A stretch of DNA of 64,000 nucleotides, from contig CP170191.1 of NCBI GenBank assembly GCA_042434945.1, positions 2,294,001 through 2,358,000 of the forward strand. The letters are read 5' to 3'. The notes under the pieces are model-generated. The model saw only the letters and a list, made by a program, of their open reading frames with translations. It was not told where the DNA came from and searched no databases. Position numbers and translations under genes: made by a program. Source of the stretch: Escherichia hormaechei_A. GTDB taxonomy: Bacteria; Pseudomonadota; Gammaproteobacteria; Enterobacterales; Enterobacteriaceae. Of this stretch, positions 46,188 through 54,806 are shown piece after piece (the first letter of the stretch is position 1; the number at the start of each line of letters is the position of its first letter).

Positions 46188-46739
46188 TTAATATATATCA
46201 GAAGCAGGCAGGCTGGAGGATTTCTGCACAAGTCCGGTACAGGTTTGGCGCTGATAGTGTTGATACTTCCGTAACGCGATGCGGTAATTGTTGGTGCTGG
46301 TGGTGGGCAGCCACGGGGCGAGGATTTCATCAAGGAAACCGTCCTGCAGCTGATCGAGGGAAATATTTTGCTCGTGTAGATGATTCCCCAAACGGCGCAG
46401 ACGAACGACATATTCACGCACCGTACCTGGGCTCATTTCAGTTTGCTCAAAAAGAAATTGCTTAAAGCCGATAATATCGAAAAAATCACTCTGCGTTTTG
46501 CAATGTAAATCACCGCAAAATCGGCACAATGCCGCCCATGATTTTTGTTCCGTTTGCCAGCCCTTTTCATCAAGCAGCGTGTCCAGGCGGGAAATCTCGA
46601 TTTTATTCACTATTTTGCCGTCGCGAACGAGGGTAATGCGATCGAGTAATTTACGGCAATGCGCGCAATGGGTCTGGCTGTGTTTAAAGTCTTTAAGATA
46701 GCGGCTTAATGGCCGTCTTTTCAGGTGCTGCACCATCAT
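46188..46739 (-). CDS. fliZ: FlhDC antagonist FliZ
   Basis: 183 residues from ATG 46737-46739 (MMVQHLKRRPLSRYL). SAM-like/phage-integrase N-terminal fold; a DNA-binding regulator that resembles sigma-S in promoter recognition and represses curli and RpoS targets in E. coli. Cotranscribed after fliA. Nearly identical to K-12. Confidence 0.94.
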   Translation of the reverse strand: MMVQHLKRRPLSRYLKDFKHSQTHCAHCRKLLDRITLVRDGKIVNKIEISRLDTLLDEKGWQTEQKSWAALCRFCGDLHCKTQSDFFDIIGFKQFLFEQTEMSPGTVREYVVRLRRLGNHLHEQNISLDQLQDGFLDEILAPWLPTTSTNNYRIALRKYQHYQRQTCTGLVQKSSSLPASDIY

Positions 46740-46784
46740 TAAGAACTCCTGGTAGTCAAAGTTAAAGTGCGGCATTTACTGACG

Positions 46785-47504
46785 TTATAACTTACCCAGT
46801 TTAGTGCGTAACCGTTTAATAGCCTGGCTGTGTAACTGACTGACCCGCGATTCCCCGACCTCCAGCACTGCACCAATCTCTTTGAGATTCAGCTCTTCCT
46901 GGTAATAGAGGGTTAATACCAGTTTTTCGCGCTCCGGCAACGTTTCGATGGCTTCCATCACCCGCTGGCGCAGATTATTGTCCAGCAGTTGTTGTAGCGG
47001 GTTTTCTCGCTGATGATCATCAGTAACCAGTTCGATGCTATCGCCGTGCTCTTCGCGCCACTCATCGTAGGAGAAGAGCTGGCTGTTATTGGTGTCGAGC
47101 AACATTTGGCGATAATCGGCAATATCGATCCCTAAACGTTCCGCTACCTCAGTTTCCGTGGCGTTGCGGCCAAGTTCCTGCTCCAGTTGCCCTATTGCCT
47201 GTGCCACTTCACGCGCGTTGCGTCGCACGCTGCGCGGCACCCAGTCACGGCTGCGAAGTTCATCCAGCATAGCGCCACGGATACGCTGCACTGCGTAAGT
47301 TGTAAATGCCGTTCCTTGTAGGGCGTCATAGCGTTCGACGGCATTAAGTAACCCAATGCCGCCCGCCTGTAGCAGATCGTCAAGTTCCACGCTCGCGGGC
47401 AGTCGAACCTGCAGGCGCAATGCTTCGTGACGCACCAGCGGGACATAACGCTGCCACAGCGAGTGTTTATCCATTACACCTTCAGCGGTATAGAGTGAAT
47501 TCAC
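46785..47504 (-). CDS. fliA: Flagellar sigma-28 factor FliA
   Basis: 239 residues from GTG 47502-47504 (MNSLYTAEGVMDKHSL), the K-12 length and about one residue different by memory. Sigma-70 family with regions 2 (DLLQAGGIGLLNAVERYD, TYAVQRIRGAMLDELR), 3 and 4 (LKEIGAVLEVGESRVSQLHSQAI). Directs class 3 flagellar promoters, of which four clear or probable examples (tar, motA, fliC, fliD) are in this window. Confidence 0.97.
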   Translation of the reverse strand: MNSLYTAEGVMDKHSLWQRYVPLVRHEALRLQVRLPASVELDDLLQAGGIGLLNAVERYDALQGTAFTTYAVQRIRGAMLDELRSRDWVPRSVRRNAREVAQAIGQLEQELGRNATETEVAERLGIDIADYRQMLLDTNNSQLFSYDEWREEHGDSIELVTDDHQRENPLQQLLDNNLRQRVMEAIETLPEREKLVLTLYYQEELNLKEIGAVLEVGESRVSQLHSQAIKRLRTKLGKL

Positions 47505-47529
47505 GATAAACAGCCCTGCGTTATATGAG

Positions 47530-47537
47530 TTATCGGC
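47530..47537 (-). promoter_or_regulatory. Sigma-28 -10 element of the fliAZ promoter
   Basis: Minus strand GCCGATAA about 25 bp upstream of fliA: perfect FliA -10; the -35 is poor, as in E. coli, where FlhDC also activates the operon from the upstream region. Confidence 0.7.
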
Positions 47538-47624
47538 ATGATTATCCGTTTCTGCAGGGTTTTTAATCGGACGATTAGTGGGTGAAATGAGGGGTTATTT
47601 GGGGGTTACCGGTAAATTGCGGGC

Positions 47625-47650
47625 AGAAAAAACCCCGCCGTTGGCGGGGA
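47625..47650 (-). terminator. Terminator downstream of fliC
   Basis: Minus strand CCCCGCC-aac-GGCGGGGTTTTTT: strong stem and U-tract, past the REP element and upstream of fliA. Confidence 0.85.
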
Positions 47651-47675
47651 AGCACGTTGCTGACAAATTACCATT

Positions 47676-47785
47676 CATGTTGCCGGATGCGGCGTAACGC
47701 CTTATCCGGCCTACAAAAATCTGCAAATTCAATAAATTGCAATTCACCTTGTAGGCCTGATAAGCACAGCGCACCAGGCAATTTG
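47676..47785. repeat. REP/BIME element, E. coli-type dialect
   Basis: TTGCCGGATGCGGCGTAACG, CCTTATCCGGCCTACA, then a spacer and an inverted partial copy TTGTAGGCCTGATAAGCACA with GCGCACCAGGCAAT. This is the classical E. coli REP form and unlike the CCGGGTGGCGG type at 7136. Confidence 0.88.
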
Positions 47786-47822
47786 GCGTTGCCGTCAGTC
47801 TCAGTTAATCAGGTTACGACGA

Positions 47823-49271
47823 TTAACCCTGCAGCAGAGACAGAACCTGCTGCGGTACCTGGTTGGCTTTTGCCAGTACGGAGTTACCGGCCTGCTGGAT
47901 AATCTGCGCTTTCGACATGTTGGACACTTCGGTCGCATAGTCGGCGTCCTGAATACGGGACTGCGCTTCAGACAGGTTGGTAGTGGTGTTGTTCAGGTTG
48001 GTGACTGCGGAATCCAGACGGTTTTGGATAGCACCCAGTGAAGAACGGAATTTGTCTACGCTTGAAATCGCATCATCAAGCGCTGCCAGAGGATTGCTGG
48101 TAGACGTTTTGATTGCAGACAGAGTTTGAGTCTGGAGATTAGCACCGCCAAGGTCAGAGGATTTGTAAGTTTTGGCATTTTCGCCTGAACCTACGGTTAC
48201 CACTTCGGTCAGGCCGTTAGTCCCGCCCAATGTTACATTAGCGCCTGTTACAGCGGCACCGTCTGCATCGGTATAGTTGATAGTTTTTGCTGTTACAACG
48301 CCGTTGGTGACATCAGCTGCATAGAGTTTGTTGTCAGTGCCTTTTAATGCATAAGCTTTATCGCCCGCAGCATTGGTCACTTGATACAGTTTTGCACCTG
48401 GGATGGCAGCGACAGAGGCATCGGTCATGTCGATAGCTTTGTCTACAGTAACTTTGGTCAGCGCAACATCATCTGATTTAACAGAAGTTTGGTCTGCGAC
48501 TTTGGAACCCAGAGTCACTGCACCAGAGGCGTTGTCGATGCTAACTGAGTAATAACCATTTTTGGTTGCATCAGTAGTTGCACCTGTTACTTTTGCAAAA
48601 TAACTACCGTCTTCACCTTTTACGATAGTAGCAGTAGTGTTACCCGTTTCTAAACCATCGACAGCAGTATTAAACGCAGTGGTGTTTAATGTCACATCGG
48701 TAGGAACTGTAGTCAGCTCTTTACCAGTTGAAACATTTGCAGTCTGAATGTTAAGACCCTTAAGACCCAGGGTAGAAGAGTCGATTTTTTTCAGGTCGAT
48801 TTCGATAGTCTGCCCATCATTCGCGCCAACCTGAATCTTCATCGAACCATCTTTCGCCAGCACATTCACGCCGTTGAACTGGGTCTGACCGGAAACGCGA
48901 TCAATTTCATCCAGACGGGATTTGATTTCGTCCTGGATTGAAGACAGGTCAGAATCAGAGTTAGTCCCGGTCGTCGCCTGAACGGTCAACTCACGCACAC
49001 GCTGCAAGTTGTTGTTGATTTCAGACAGCGCGCCTTCAGTGGTCTGCGCCAGAGAGATACCGTCGTTGGCGTTACGTGCGGCCTGAGTCAGACCTTTGAT
49101 GTTAGAGGTGAAGCGGTTAGCAATCGCCTGGCCCGCAGCGTCATCTTTAGCGCTGTTAATGCGCAGACCAGAAGAGAGGCGCTCGATAGAAGTCGACAGC
49201 GCAGACTGGTTTTTGTTGATGTTGTTCTGAGTGATCAGCGAGAGGCTGTTGGTATTAATGACTTGTGCCAT
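47823..49271 (-). CDS. fliC: Flagellin FliC
   Basis: 482 residues from ATG 49269-49271. Conserved D0/D1 ends (AQVINTNSLSLITQNNINKN and ANQVPQQVLSLLQG) match E. coli flagellin and include the TLR5-binding LQRVRELTVQA segment. The central residues, about 180-380, are the surface-exposed variable domain, rich in Thr, Ala, Val and Asp, which determines H serotype; I cannot assign the type. Expressed from the FliA promoter at 49348-49374 and exported with FliS as chaperone. Confidence 0.97.
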   Translation of the reverse strand: MAQVINTNSLSLITQNNINKNQSALSTSIERLSSGLRINSAKDDAAGQAIANRFTSNIKGLTQAARNANDGISLAQTTEGALSEINNNLQRVRELTVQATTGTNSDSDLSSIQDEIKSRLDEIDRVSGQTQFNGVNVLAKDGSMKIQVGANDGQTIEIDLKKIDSSTLGLKGLNIQTANVSTGKELTTVPTDVTLNTTAFNTAVDGLETGNTTATIVKGEDGSYFAKVTGATTDATKNGYYSVSIDNASGAVTLGSKVADQTSVKSDDVALTKVTVDKAIDMTDASVAAIPGAKLYQVTNAAGDKAYALKGTDNKLYAADVTNGVVTAKTINYTDADGAAVTGANVTLGGTNGLTEVVTVGSGENAKTYKSSDLGGANLQTQTLSAIKTSTSNPLAALDDAISSVDKFRSSLGAIQNRLDSAVTNLNNTTTNLSEAQSRIQDADYATEVSNMSKAQIIQQAGNSVLAKANQVPQQVLSLLQG

Positions 49272-49347
49272 GATTTCTTTTCCTGTTTTCAAGTCTACGG
49301 TTTAAGTATTGGGCTTCCACCCTTCGGCTTCGTCGCCGTCAACCCTG

Positions 49348-49374
49348 TTATCGTCTGGTCACTCACAACCTTTA
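49348..49374 (-). promoter_or_regulatory. FliA (sigma-28) promoter of fliC
   Basis: Minus strand TAAA, 15 bases, GACGATAA, about 77 bp upstream of fliC, matching the E. coli fliC promoter, including the following CAGGGTTGACGG. Confidence 0.92.
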
Positions 49375-49447
49375 GAATTTTTTTCTAGCGGTCGAAATAC
49401 TCCCCTTCCTCGTTGCTGTTCGTGCCATTAAGGCAAAAAATAAATCG

Positions 49448-49474
49448 TAAACTTTACCCCGCTTACGCCGATAA
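49448..49474 (+). promoter_or_regulatory. FliA (sigma-28) promoter of fliDST
   Basis: TAAA, 15 bases (CTTTACCCCGCTTAC), GCCGATAA: perfect sigma-28 promoter 45 bp upstream of fliD. Confidence 0.92.
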
Positions 49475-49518
49475 CCCCGGTATTCGTTCTATACACGTCG
49501 CATGATTAAGGAAACTAT

Positions 49519-50931
49519 ATGGCTAGTATTTCAACGCTTGGGGTTGGGTCGGGGCTGAACTTAAGCAGCATCCTTGACAGTCTGGAGGCGGCAGAAAAAT
49601 CTACCCTGACGCCGATATCAAAACAGCAAAGCTCTTACACCGCGAAACTGAGCGCCTACGGGACGCTGAAAAGTGCACTAGAGAGTTTCCAGACAGCCAA
49701 CACAGCACTGAATAAAGCCGATTTATTTACCGCCACCTCAACCACCAGCAGTTCATCGGCTTTCAGCGCCACCACCACGGGCAGCGCGATTGCTGGGAAT
49801 ACACCATTAGCGTTAGCCAACTGGCGCAGGCACAGACGCTGACAACAAAAAATAGTCAAAAAGACAGTAAAGCCGCCATCGCCACCAGCGATAGCGTACT
49901 AACCATCCAGCAAGGTGGCGGTAAAGATCCGGTCACGATTGATATCAGCGCGGCTAACTCGTCACTTTCCGGCATTCGCGATGCCCATTAACAACGCCAA
50001 AGCTGGTGTCAGCGCCAGTATCATCCATGTGGGTAACGGCGAGTATCGTCTGTCCATCACTGCTAACGATACGGGCAGCGATAACGCTATGAAACTTAGC
50101 GTCAGCGGCGACAGCGCCCTGGAAAGTTTTATGGGTTACAACGGAACGTCGGGTGATAGCAGCAATGGCATGATTGAAAGCGTCACTGCGCAAAACGCCA
50201 AACTGACAGTCAATAACGTTGAGATTGAAAACAGCAGTAACACTATCAGCGACGCGCTGGAAGATATCACCCTCAACCTGAATGACGTCACCACCGGTAA
50301 TCAGACCTTAACGATCACTACCGATAACACTAAAGCGACCAAAGCGATAAACGATTGGGTTACGGCGTATAACTCCCTGCAAGATACTTTCAGCAGCCTC
50401 ACAAAATATACTGCTGTGGATGCGGGTTCAGACGCACAGAATACCAGCAACGGCGCGTTGTTAGGCGACAGTACACTACGCACTATTCAGACTCAGTTGA
50501 AAAGCGTGCTGAATAACCCTCACACCAGTTCCAATATTAAGACCCTGGCACAAGCTGGCATTACGACAGACCCAAGCACCGGCAAACTAAAAGTGGATGA
50601 TGACAAACTTAGCGCAGCAATGAAGACAAATTCCGCTGGTATGAAGGATCTGCTGGTAGGCGACGGTAAGACATCGGGGATCACTACCACTGTTGGGACG
50701 AATCTGACTGGTTGGCTCTCCAGCACCGGCATCATTCAGGCTGCAAAAGATGGCGTCAGTAAAACCCTGAACAATTTAACTAAGCAATACAACGCGGCCA
50801 GCGAGCGTATCGACACCATGGTAGCGCGTTATAAAGAACAGTTTACGCAATTGGACGTCATGATGAACTCGCTGAACTCTACGAGCAGCTACCTTACACA
50901 GCAGTTCGAAAATACGTCTTCCAACAAGTAG
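49519..50931 (+). pseudogene. fliD: Flagellar hook-associated cap protein FliD, two frameshifts
   Basis: The gene spans 470 codons and its ends are typical FliD (MASISTLGVGSGLNLSSI; C-terminal NSTSSYLTQQFEN). At about 49798 one A is missing (GGGAAT for GGGAAATAC), throwing the frame into a stop near 49840. At 49984-49986 one C is extra (GATGCCCATTAAC for GATGCCATTAAC), restoring the frame. Between the two points the alternate frame encodes the expected KYTISVSQLAQAQTLTT and ITIDISAANSSLSGIR-like segments. As read, only a 107-residue fragment is made; FliD is needed to cap and polymerise the filament. Both changes are in short homopolymers, so sequence error must be excluded. Divergent from K-12 FliD (about 75-80 percent). 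Confidence 0.88.
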
Positions 50932-50961
50932 TAACAGATAATCAGACCCGAGGGGGATAAC

Positions 50962-51372
50962 ATGTACGGCGCAAAAGGCACGCAAGCCTACGCAAAGATA
51001 GAAGTTGAAAGCGCGGTGATGAGCGCCAGCCAGCAGCAACTGGTTATCATGCTATTTGATGGTGCCCTCAGCGCGCTGGTACGCGCGCGTCTGTTCCTAG
51101 CAGACGGTAATATCCCGGCAAAAGGGTTGGCACTCTCCAAAGCGATTAATATCATCGAAAATGGCCTGAAGGTCGGATTGGATGAAGAGAGTAAAGACGA
51201 GTTAACACAAAACCTGATCGCTCTCTATGCCTATATGGTTCGTCGCCTGCTTCAGGCCAACCTTCGCAATGATGCCAGTGCCATCGAAGAGGTGGAGAGT
51301 TTACTGCGCAATATTGCGGATGGCTGGAAGGAGGCTGCAGGTATACCAACTCTTGTCCAGGACGCCGTCTAA
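50962..51372 (+). CDS. fliS: Flagellin export chaperone FliS
   Basis: 136 residues, helical bundle (MYGAKGTQAYAKIEVESAVM, SASQQQLVIMLFDGALSALVRAR). Binds the C-terminus of flagellin to prevent early assembly. Overlaps fliT by 1 bp. Moderately similar to K-12. Confidence 0.94.
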   Translation: MYGAKGTQAYAKIEVESAVMSASQQQLVIMLFDGALSALVRARLFLADGNIPAKGLALSKAINIIENGLKVGLDEESKDELTQNLIALYAYMVRRLLQANLRNDASAIEEVESLLRNIADGWKEAAGIPTLVQDAV

Positions 51373-51743
51373 TGAGTAACGCACCGCAACTTTATGCCCT
51401 TTATCAGCAACTCCTTGAGCAGAGCCAGTTGATGTTGCGACTGGCCCGGCAGGGACTATGGGATGATCTGATCATCTGTGAAACCGACTATGTTAATGCG
51501 GTGCACTCACTGGCTCGTCTCACTCAGGAAAGTGAACCTTCGATGCAGATTCAGGAGCAGCTTCGCCCGACGCTGCGGGTGATCCTGGACAACGAAGGCC
51601 AGGTAAAAACGTTGCTGCAAGCCAGAATGGATGAGCTGGCGAAGCTGGTTGGGCAATCCTCCATCCAGAAAACCGTTCTCTCCACCTACGGTAACCAGGG
51701 CGGTCATGTCCTGGTTCCGCAAAGTAATAGCGATATTAATTAG
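51372..51743 (+). CDS. fliT: FliD export chaperone and FlhDC inhibitor FliT
   Basis: 123 residues, all helical, with QEQLRPTLRVILDNEGQVKTLLQARMDELAKLVGQ conserved. Keeps FliD soluble and, when free, inhibits FlhD4C2. With FliD truncated, FliT would have no normal client and might inhibit FlhDC. About 60 percent identical to K-12 by memory. Confidence 0.92.
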   Translation: MSNAPQLYALYQQLLEQSQLMLRLARQGLWDDLIICETDYVNAVHSLARLTQESEPSMQIQEQLRPTLRVILDNEGQVKTLLQARMDELAKLVGQSSIQKTVLSTYGNQGGHVLVPQSNSDIN

Positions 51744-51841
51744 CCATTTAACTGGCGTTCGAGCGTTAACCGTTTCGTTCGCCAGGCATTTCTGCCAAAC
51801 CTGCTCCATACTTGAGTTTCGCGACCTCATGGAGATGGTGC

Positions 51842-53329
51842 ATGCGCAACCCAACACTTTTACAATGTTTTCACTGGTACTACCCCACCGGCGGTGAACT
51901 GTGGCGAGAAGTCACGGCATTAGCCCCCAACCTGAACGAAATCGGCATCAATATGGTCTGGTTACCGCCGGCATACAAAGGGGCATCCGGCGGCTATTCC
52001 GTCGGGTATGACTCTTATGACCTTTTCGACCTCGGTGAGTTTGACCAGAAAGGCAGCGTCGCCACCAAATACGGCGATAAAGCCCAGCTGCTGGAGGCCA
52101 TCAACGCCTTAAAAAGCAACCAGATTGCGGTGCTGTTGGACGTGGTAGTCAACCACAAAATGGGCGCGGATGAAAAAGAAGCTATTCGCGTGCAGCGTGT
52201 AAATGCTGATGACCGTACGCAAATTGACGAAGAAATCATTGAGTGTGAAGGCTGGACGCGTTACACCTTCCCCGCCCGTGCCGGGCAATACTCGCAGTTT
52301 ATCTGGGATTTCAAATGTTTTAGCGGTATCGACCATATCGAAAACCCTGATGAAGATGGCATATTTAAAATTGTTAACGACTACACCGGCGAAGGCTGGA
52401 ACGATCAGGTTGATGATGAATTAGGTAATTTCGATTATCTGATGGGTGAGAATATCGATTTTCGCAATCATGCCGTGACGGAAGAGATTAAATACTGGGC
52501 GCGCTGGGTGATGGAACAAACGCAATGCGACGGTTTTCGTCTTGATGCGGTCAAACATATTCCGGCGTGGTTTTATAAAGAGTGGATCGAACACGTACAG
52601 GAAGTTGCGCCAAAGCCGCTGTTTATTGTGGCAGAGTACTGGTCACATGAAGTCGATAAACTGCAAACGTATATTGATCAGGTGGAAGGCAAAACCATGC
52701 TGTTCGATGCGCCGCTGCAGATGAAATTCCATGAAGCATCGCGCATGGGGCGCGACTACGACATGACGCAGATTTTCACGGGTACATTAGTGGAAGCCGA
52801 TCCTTTCCACGCCGTAACCCTCGTTGCCAACCACGACACCCAACCGTTGCAAGCCCTCGAAGCCCCCGTCGAACCGTGGTTTAAACCGCTGGCGTATGCC
52901 TTAATTTTGTTGCGGGAAAATGGCGTTCCTTCGGTGTTCTATCCGGACCTCTACGGTGCGCATTACGAAGATGTCGGCGGTGACGGGCAAACCTATCCGA
53001 TAGATATGCCAATAATCGAACAGCTTGATGAGTTAATTCTCGCCCGTCAGCGTTTCGCCCACGGTGTACAGACGTTATTTTTCGACCATCCGAACTGCAT
53101 TGCCTTTAGCCGCAGTGGCACTGACGAATATCCTGGCTGCGTGGTGGTCATGTCGAACGGGGATGATGGCGAAAAAACCATTCATCTGGGAGAGAATTAC
53201 GGCAATAAAACCTGGCGTGATTTTCTGGGCAATCGCGAGGAAACCGTGACCACGGCGGCGGATGGCGAAGGGACGTTCTTCTGTAACGGGGGAAGCGTCA
53301 GCGTCTGGGTGATTGAGGACGCGCTGTAG
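51842..53329 (+). CDS. amyA: Cytoplasmic alpha-amylase AmyA
   Basis: 495 residues from ATG 51842 (MRNPTLLQCFHWYYP), GGAG upstream; the K-12 length. GH13 enzyme with region I DVVVNHK, region II GFRLDAVKH (nucleophile Asp), region III VAEYWSH (acid Glu) and region IV VANHDTQP (transition-state Asp). Hydrolyses glycogen and maltodextrins in the cytoplasm. Residues about 16-95 and 464-495 differ from K-12 while about 96-463 are almost identical by memory, so the gene looks like a double recombinant. Confidence 0.95.
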   Translation: MRNPTLLQCFHWYYPTGGELWREVTALAPNLNEIGINMVWLPPAYKGASGGYSVGYDSYDLFDLGEFDQKGSVATKYGDKAQLLEAINALKSNQIAVLLDVVVNHKMGADEKEAIRVQRVNADDRTQIDEEIIECEGWTRYTFPARAGQYSQFIWDFKCFSGIDHIENPDEDGIFKIVNDYTGEGWNDQVDDELGNFDYLMGENIDFRNHAVTEEIKYWARWVMEQTQCDGFRLDAVKHIPAWFYKEWIEHVQEVAPKPLFIVAEYWSHEVDKLQTYIDQVEGKTMLFDAPLQMKFHEASRMGRDYDMTQIFTGTLVEADPFHAVTLVANHDTQPLQALEAPVEPWFKPLAYALILLRENGVPSVFYPDLYGAHYEDVGGDGQTYPIDMPIIEQLDELILARQRFAHGVQTLFFDHPNCIAFSRSGTDEYPGCVVVMSNGDDGEKTIHLGENYGNKTWRDFLGNREETVTTAADGEGTFFCNGGSVSVWVIEDAL

Positions 53330-53349
53330 TGCTGGGAAAGTGCGGCCTG

Positions 53350-53388
53350 ATGCCCTCACCCCGACCCTCTCCCACCGGGAGAGGGAGC
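53350..53388. repeat. Dispersed palindromic repeat (CCCTCTCCC type)
   Basis: ATGCCCTCACCCCGACCCTC, TCCCACCGGGAGAGGGAG: an inverted copy of the element at 21686-21724, here just downstream of amyA. Confidence 0.75.
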
Positions 53389-53396
53389 AAACCCTA

Positions 53397-53424
53397 AAAA
53401 CGGCAATATGATTGCCGTTTTGCT
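53397..53424. terminator. Terminator between amyA and yedD
   Basis: AAAACGGCAAT-atg-ATTGCCGTTTT followed by GCTTTT: serves the two converging genes. Confidence 0.8.
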
Positions 53425-53431
53425 TTTACCG

Positions 53432-53845
53432 CTACGGAAGCTTACTCTCCAGCGGATTCTTGCTCAGGTAATCTGCGCATTCCACTGTTGGACGGTCAAC
53501 CTTGTACAGTTCCATACCGTCATACTCCAGCGCCGCCCCATCACGCTCCAGCGGATAGACATCCAGCTTACGCGTCACGTTGTAATAATCATCTGAACGC
53601 AGCATGATCTTACCCGGCACCGCGATAACGCGCTGCCACTGACGGCAATCCAGCGTATCCCCCTCTGGCGTCACCACCAGCGTGGCGATCGCTTCCGGGC
53701 TCACCATCGCGCTCTGCGGCCCTTTCGACTGCCAGTAACCTGCCAGTTGCGAAGGTACCGGGTGCTTAATCACTTCCTGGTAGTTATCGACCTGAACACA
53801 TCCCGCTAACGTCAGCATCGCAGCCACAATTGCTACTTTTTTCAT
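53432..53845 (-). CDS. yedD: Lipoprotein YedD
   Basis: 137 residues from the second of two adjacent ATGs (MKKVAIVAAMLTLAGC), lipobox LAGC. Conserved TLDCRQWQRVIAVPGK and VDRPTVECADYL. Function unknown. Convergent with amyA as in K-12, but only about 55-60 percent identical to the K-12 protein. In K-12 yedE follows; here the next genes belong to yedK and a prophage. Confidence 0.88.
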   Translation of the reverse strand: MKKVAIVAAMLTLAGCVQVDNYQEVIKHPVPSQLAGYWQSKGPQSAMVSPEAIATLVVTPEGDTLDCRQWQRVIAVPGKIMLRSDDYYNVTRKLDVYPLERDGAALEYDGMELYKVDRPTVECADYLSKNPLESKLP

Positions 53846-53848
53846 CAT

Positions 53849-54134
53849 CTTTCCTGCATGCGAAGAAAAAAATATTGTGGCATTAAAGCCATCAGGCTGC
53901 CAGCGTAAGATAGGTATTGATTAAACCTGCATCCCCATCACATGAGCATACATTTTTCATAATCGACAAAGATCGTCCAAGAGCGCACCAAATAACAGAT
54001 GGTTATAGTCGTCGAAAACATCAGTCGTCTAAGTTCACCTTAGAACGAGTGCTGTTTTGTGCCCCACCCATGCCCCATCACCCCATTTTTACCTCCCTGC
54101 CCTATACTTTCAGTCTGACTGACTGGAGGTTTCT
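53849..54134. other. Junction region between yedD and yedK
   Basis: 286 bp with no gene. yedE and yedF, which follow yedD in K-12, are missing. If yedK belongs to the prophage, the attachment site should be in this stretch; I cannot identify it without the other end. GGAGG at about 54124 is the ribosome site of yedK. Confidence 0.4.
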
Positions 54135-54806
54135 ATGTGTGGACGTTTTGCACAAGCACAAACCCGTGAAGACTATCTGGCATATCTTGCCGATGAAGGC
54201 GATCGCGACATTGCATATGACCCGGAACCTATTGGCCGGTACAACGTGGCGCCCGGTACCAAAGTGCTGCTACTGAGCGAACGCGATGAGCAGTTACATC
54301 TCGATCCGGTTCTGTGGTCCTACGCGCCCGGGTGGTGGGATAAAGCGCCTTTGATTAACGCCCGTGTAGAAACTGCGGCCACGAGCAGAATGTTTAAACC
54401 TCTGTGGCAGCATGGCCGGGCGATCTGCTTTGCCGATGGATGGTTCGAATGGAAAAAGGAAGGTGACAAGAAACAACCCTACTTCATTCACCGGGCAGAC
54501 GGACAGCCCATATTCATGGCAGCGATCGGCAGCAGGCCATTTGAACGCGGCGATGAGGCAGAGGGCTTCCTGATCGTGACATCTGCTGCTGACAAAGGCC
54601 TGGTCGATATTCATGACCGCAGGCCATTGGTGCTCACGCCAGAAACTGCCCGGGAGTGGATGCGCCAAGACGTAGGCGGAAAGGAAGCTGAGGAGATAAT
54701 AGCCGATGGGACAGTGCCCGCCGACAAGTTTATCTGGCATGCCGTTACGCGCGCCGTGGGTAATGTGAAGAATCAGGGGCCAGAACTTATAGAGCCCGTC
54801 ACTTAA
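54135..54806 (+). CDS. yedK: SRAP/HMCES-family abasic-site protection protein YedK
   Basis: 223 residues. After Met removal Cys2 (MCGRFAQ) forms a thiazolidine crosslink with abasic sites in single-stranded DNA. The other active-site residues are visible: Asn in INARVETAA, Glu in DGWFEWKK, His in DIHDRRPLVL. Close to E. coli YedK. In K-12 it lies between yedF and fliE, so it may be the host gene flanking the prophage, or a phage copy; it converges on umuC with an 8-bp overlap, and both serve DNA-damage tolerance. Confidence 0.93.
   Translation: MCGRFAQAQTREDYLAYLADEGDRDIAYDPEPIGRYNVAPGTKVLLLSERDEQLHLDPVLWSYAPGWWDKAPLINARVETAATSRMFKPLWQHGRAICFADGWFEWKKEGDKKQPYFIHRADGQPIFMAAIGSRPFERGDEAEGFLIVTSAADKGLVDIHDRRPLVLTPETAREWMRQDVGGKEAEEIIADGTVPADKFIWHAVTRAVGNVKNQGPELIEPVT

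Noticed and set aside
53900..54134. Attachment-site core in the yedD-yedK gap
   Set aside because: Candidate words such as GTTCACCTTAGAACG are present but cannot be tested without the other prophage end, so no site is annotated.
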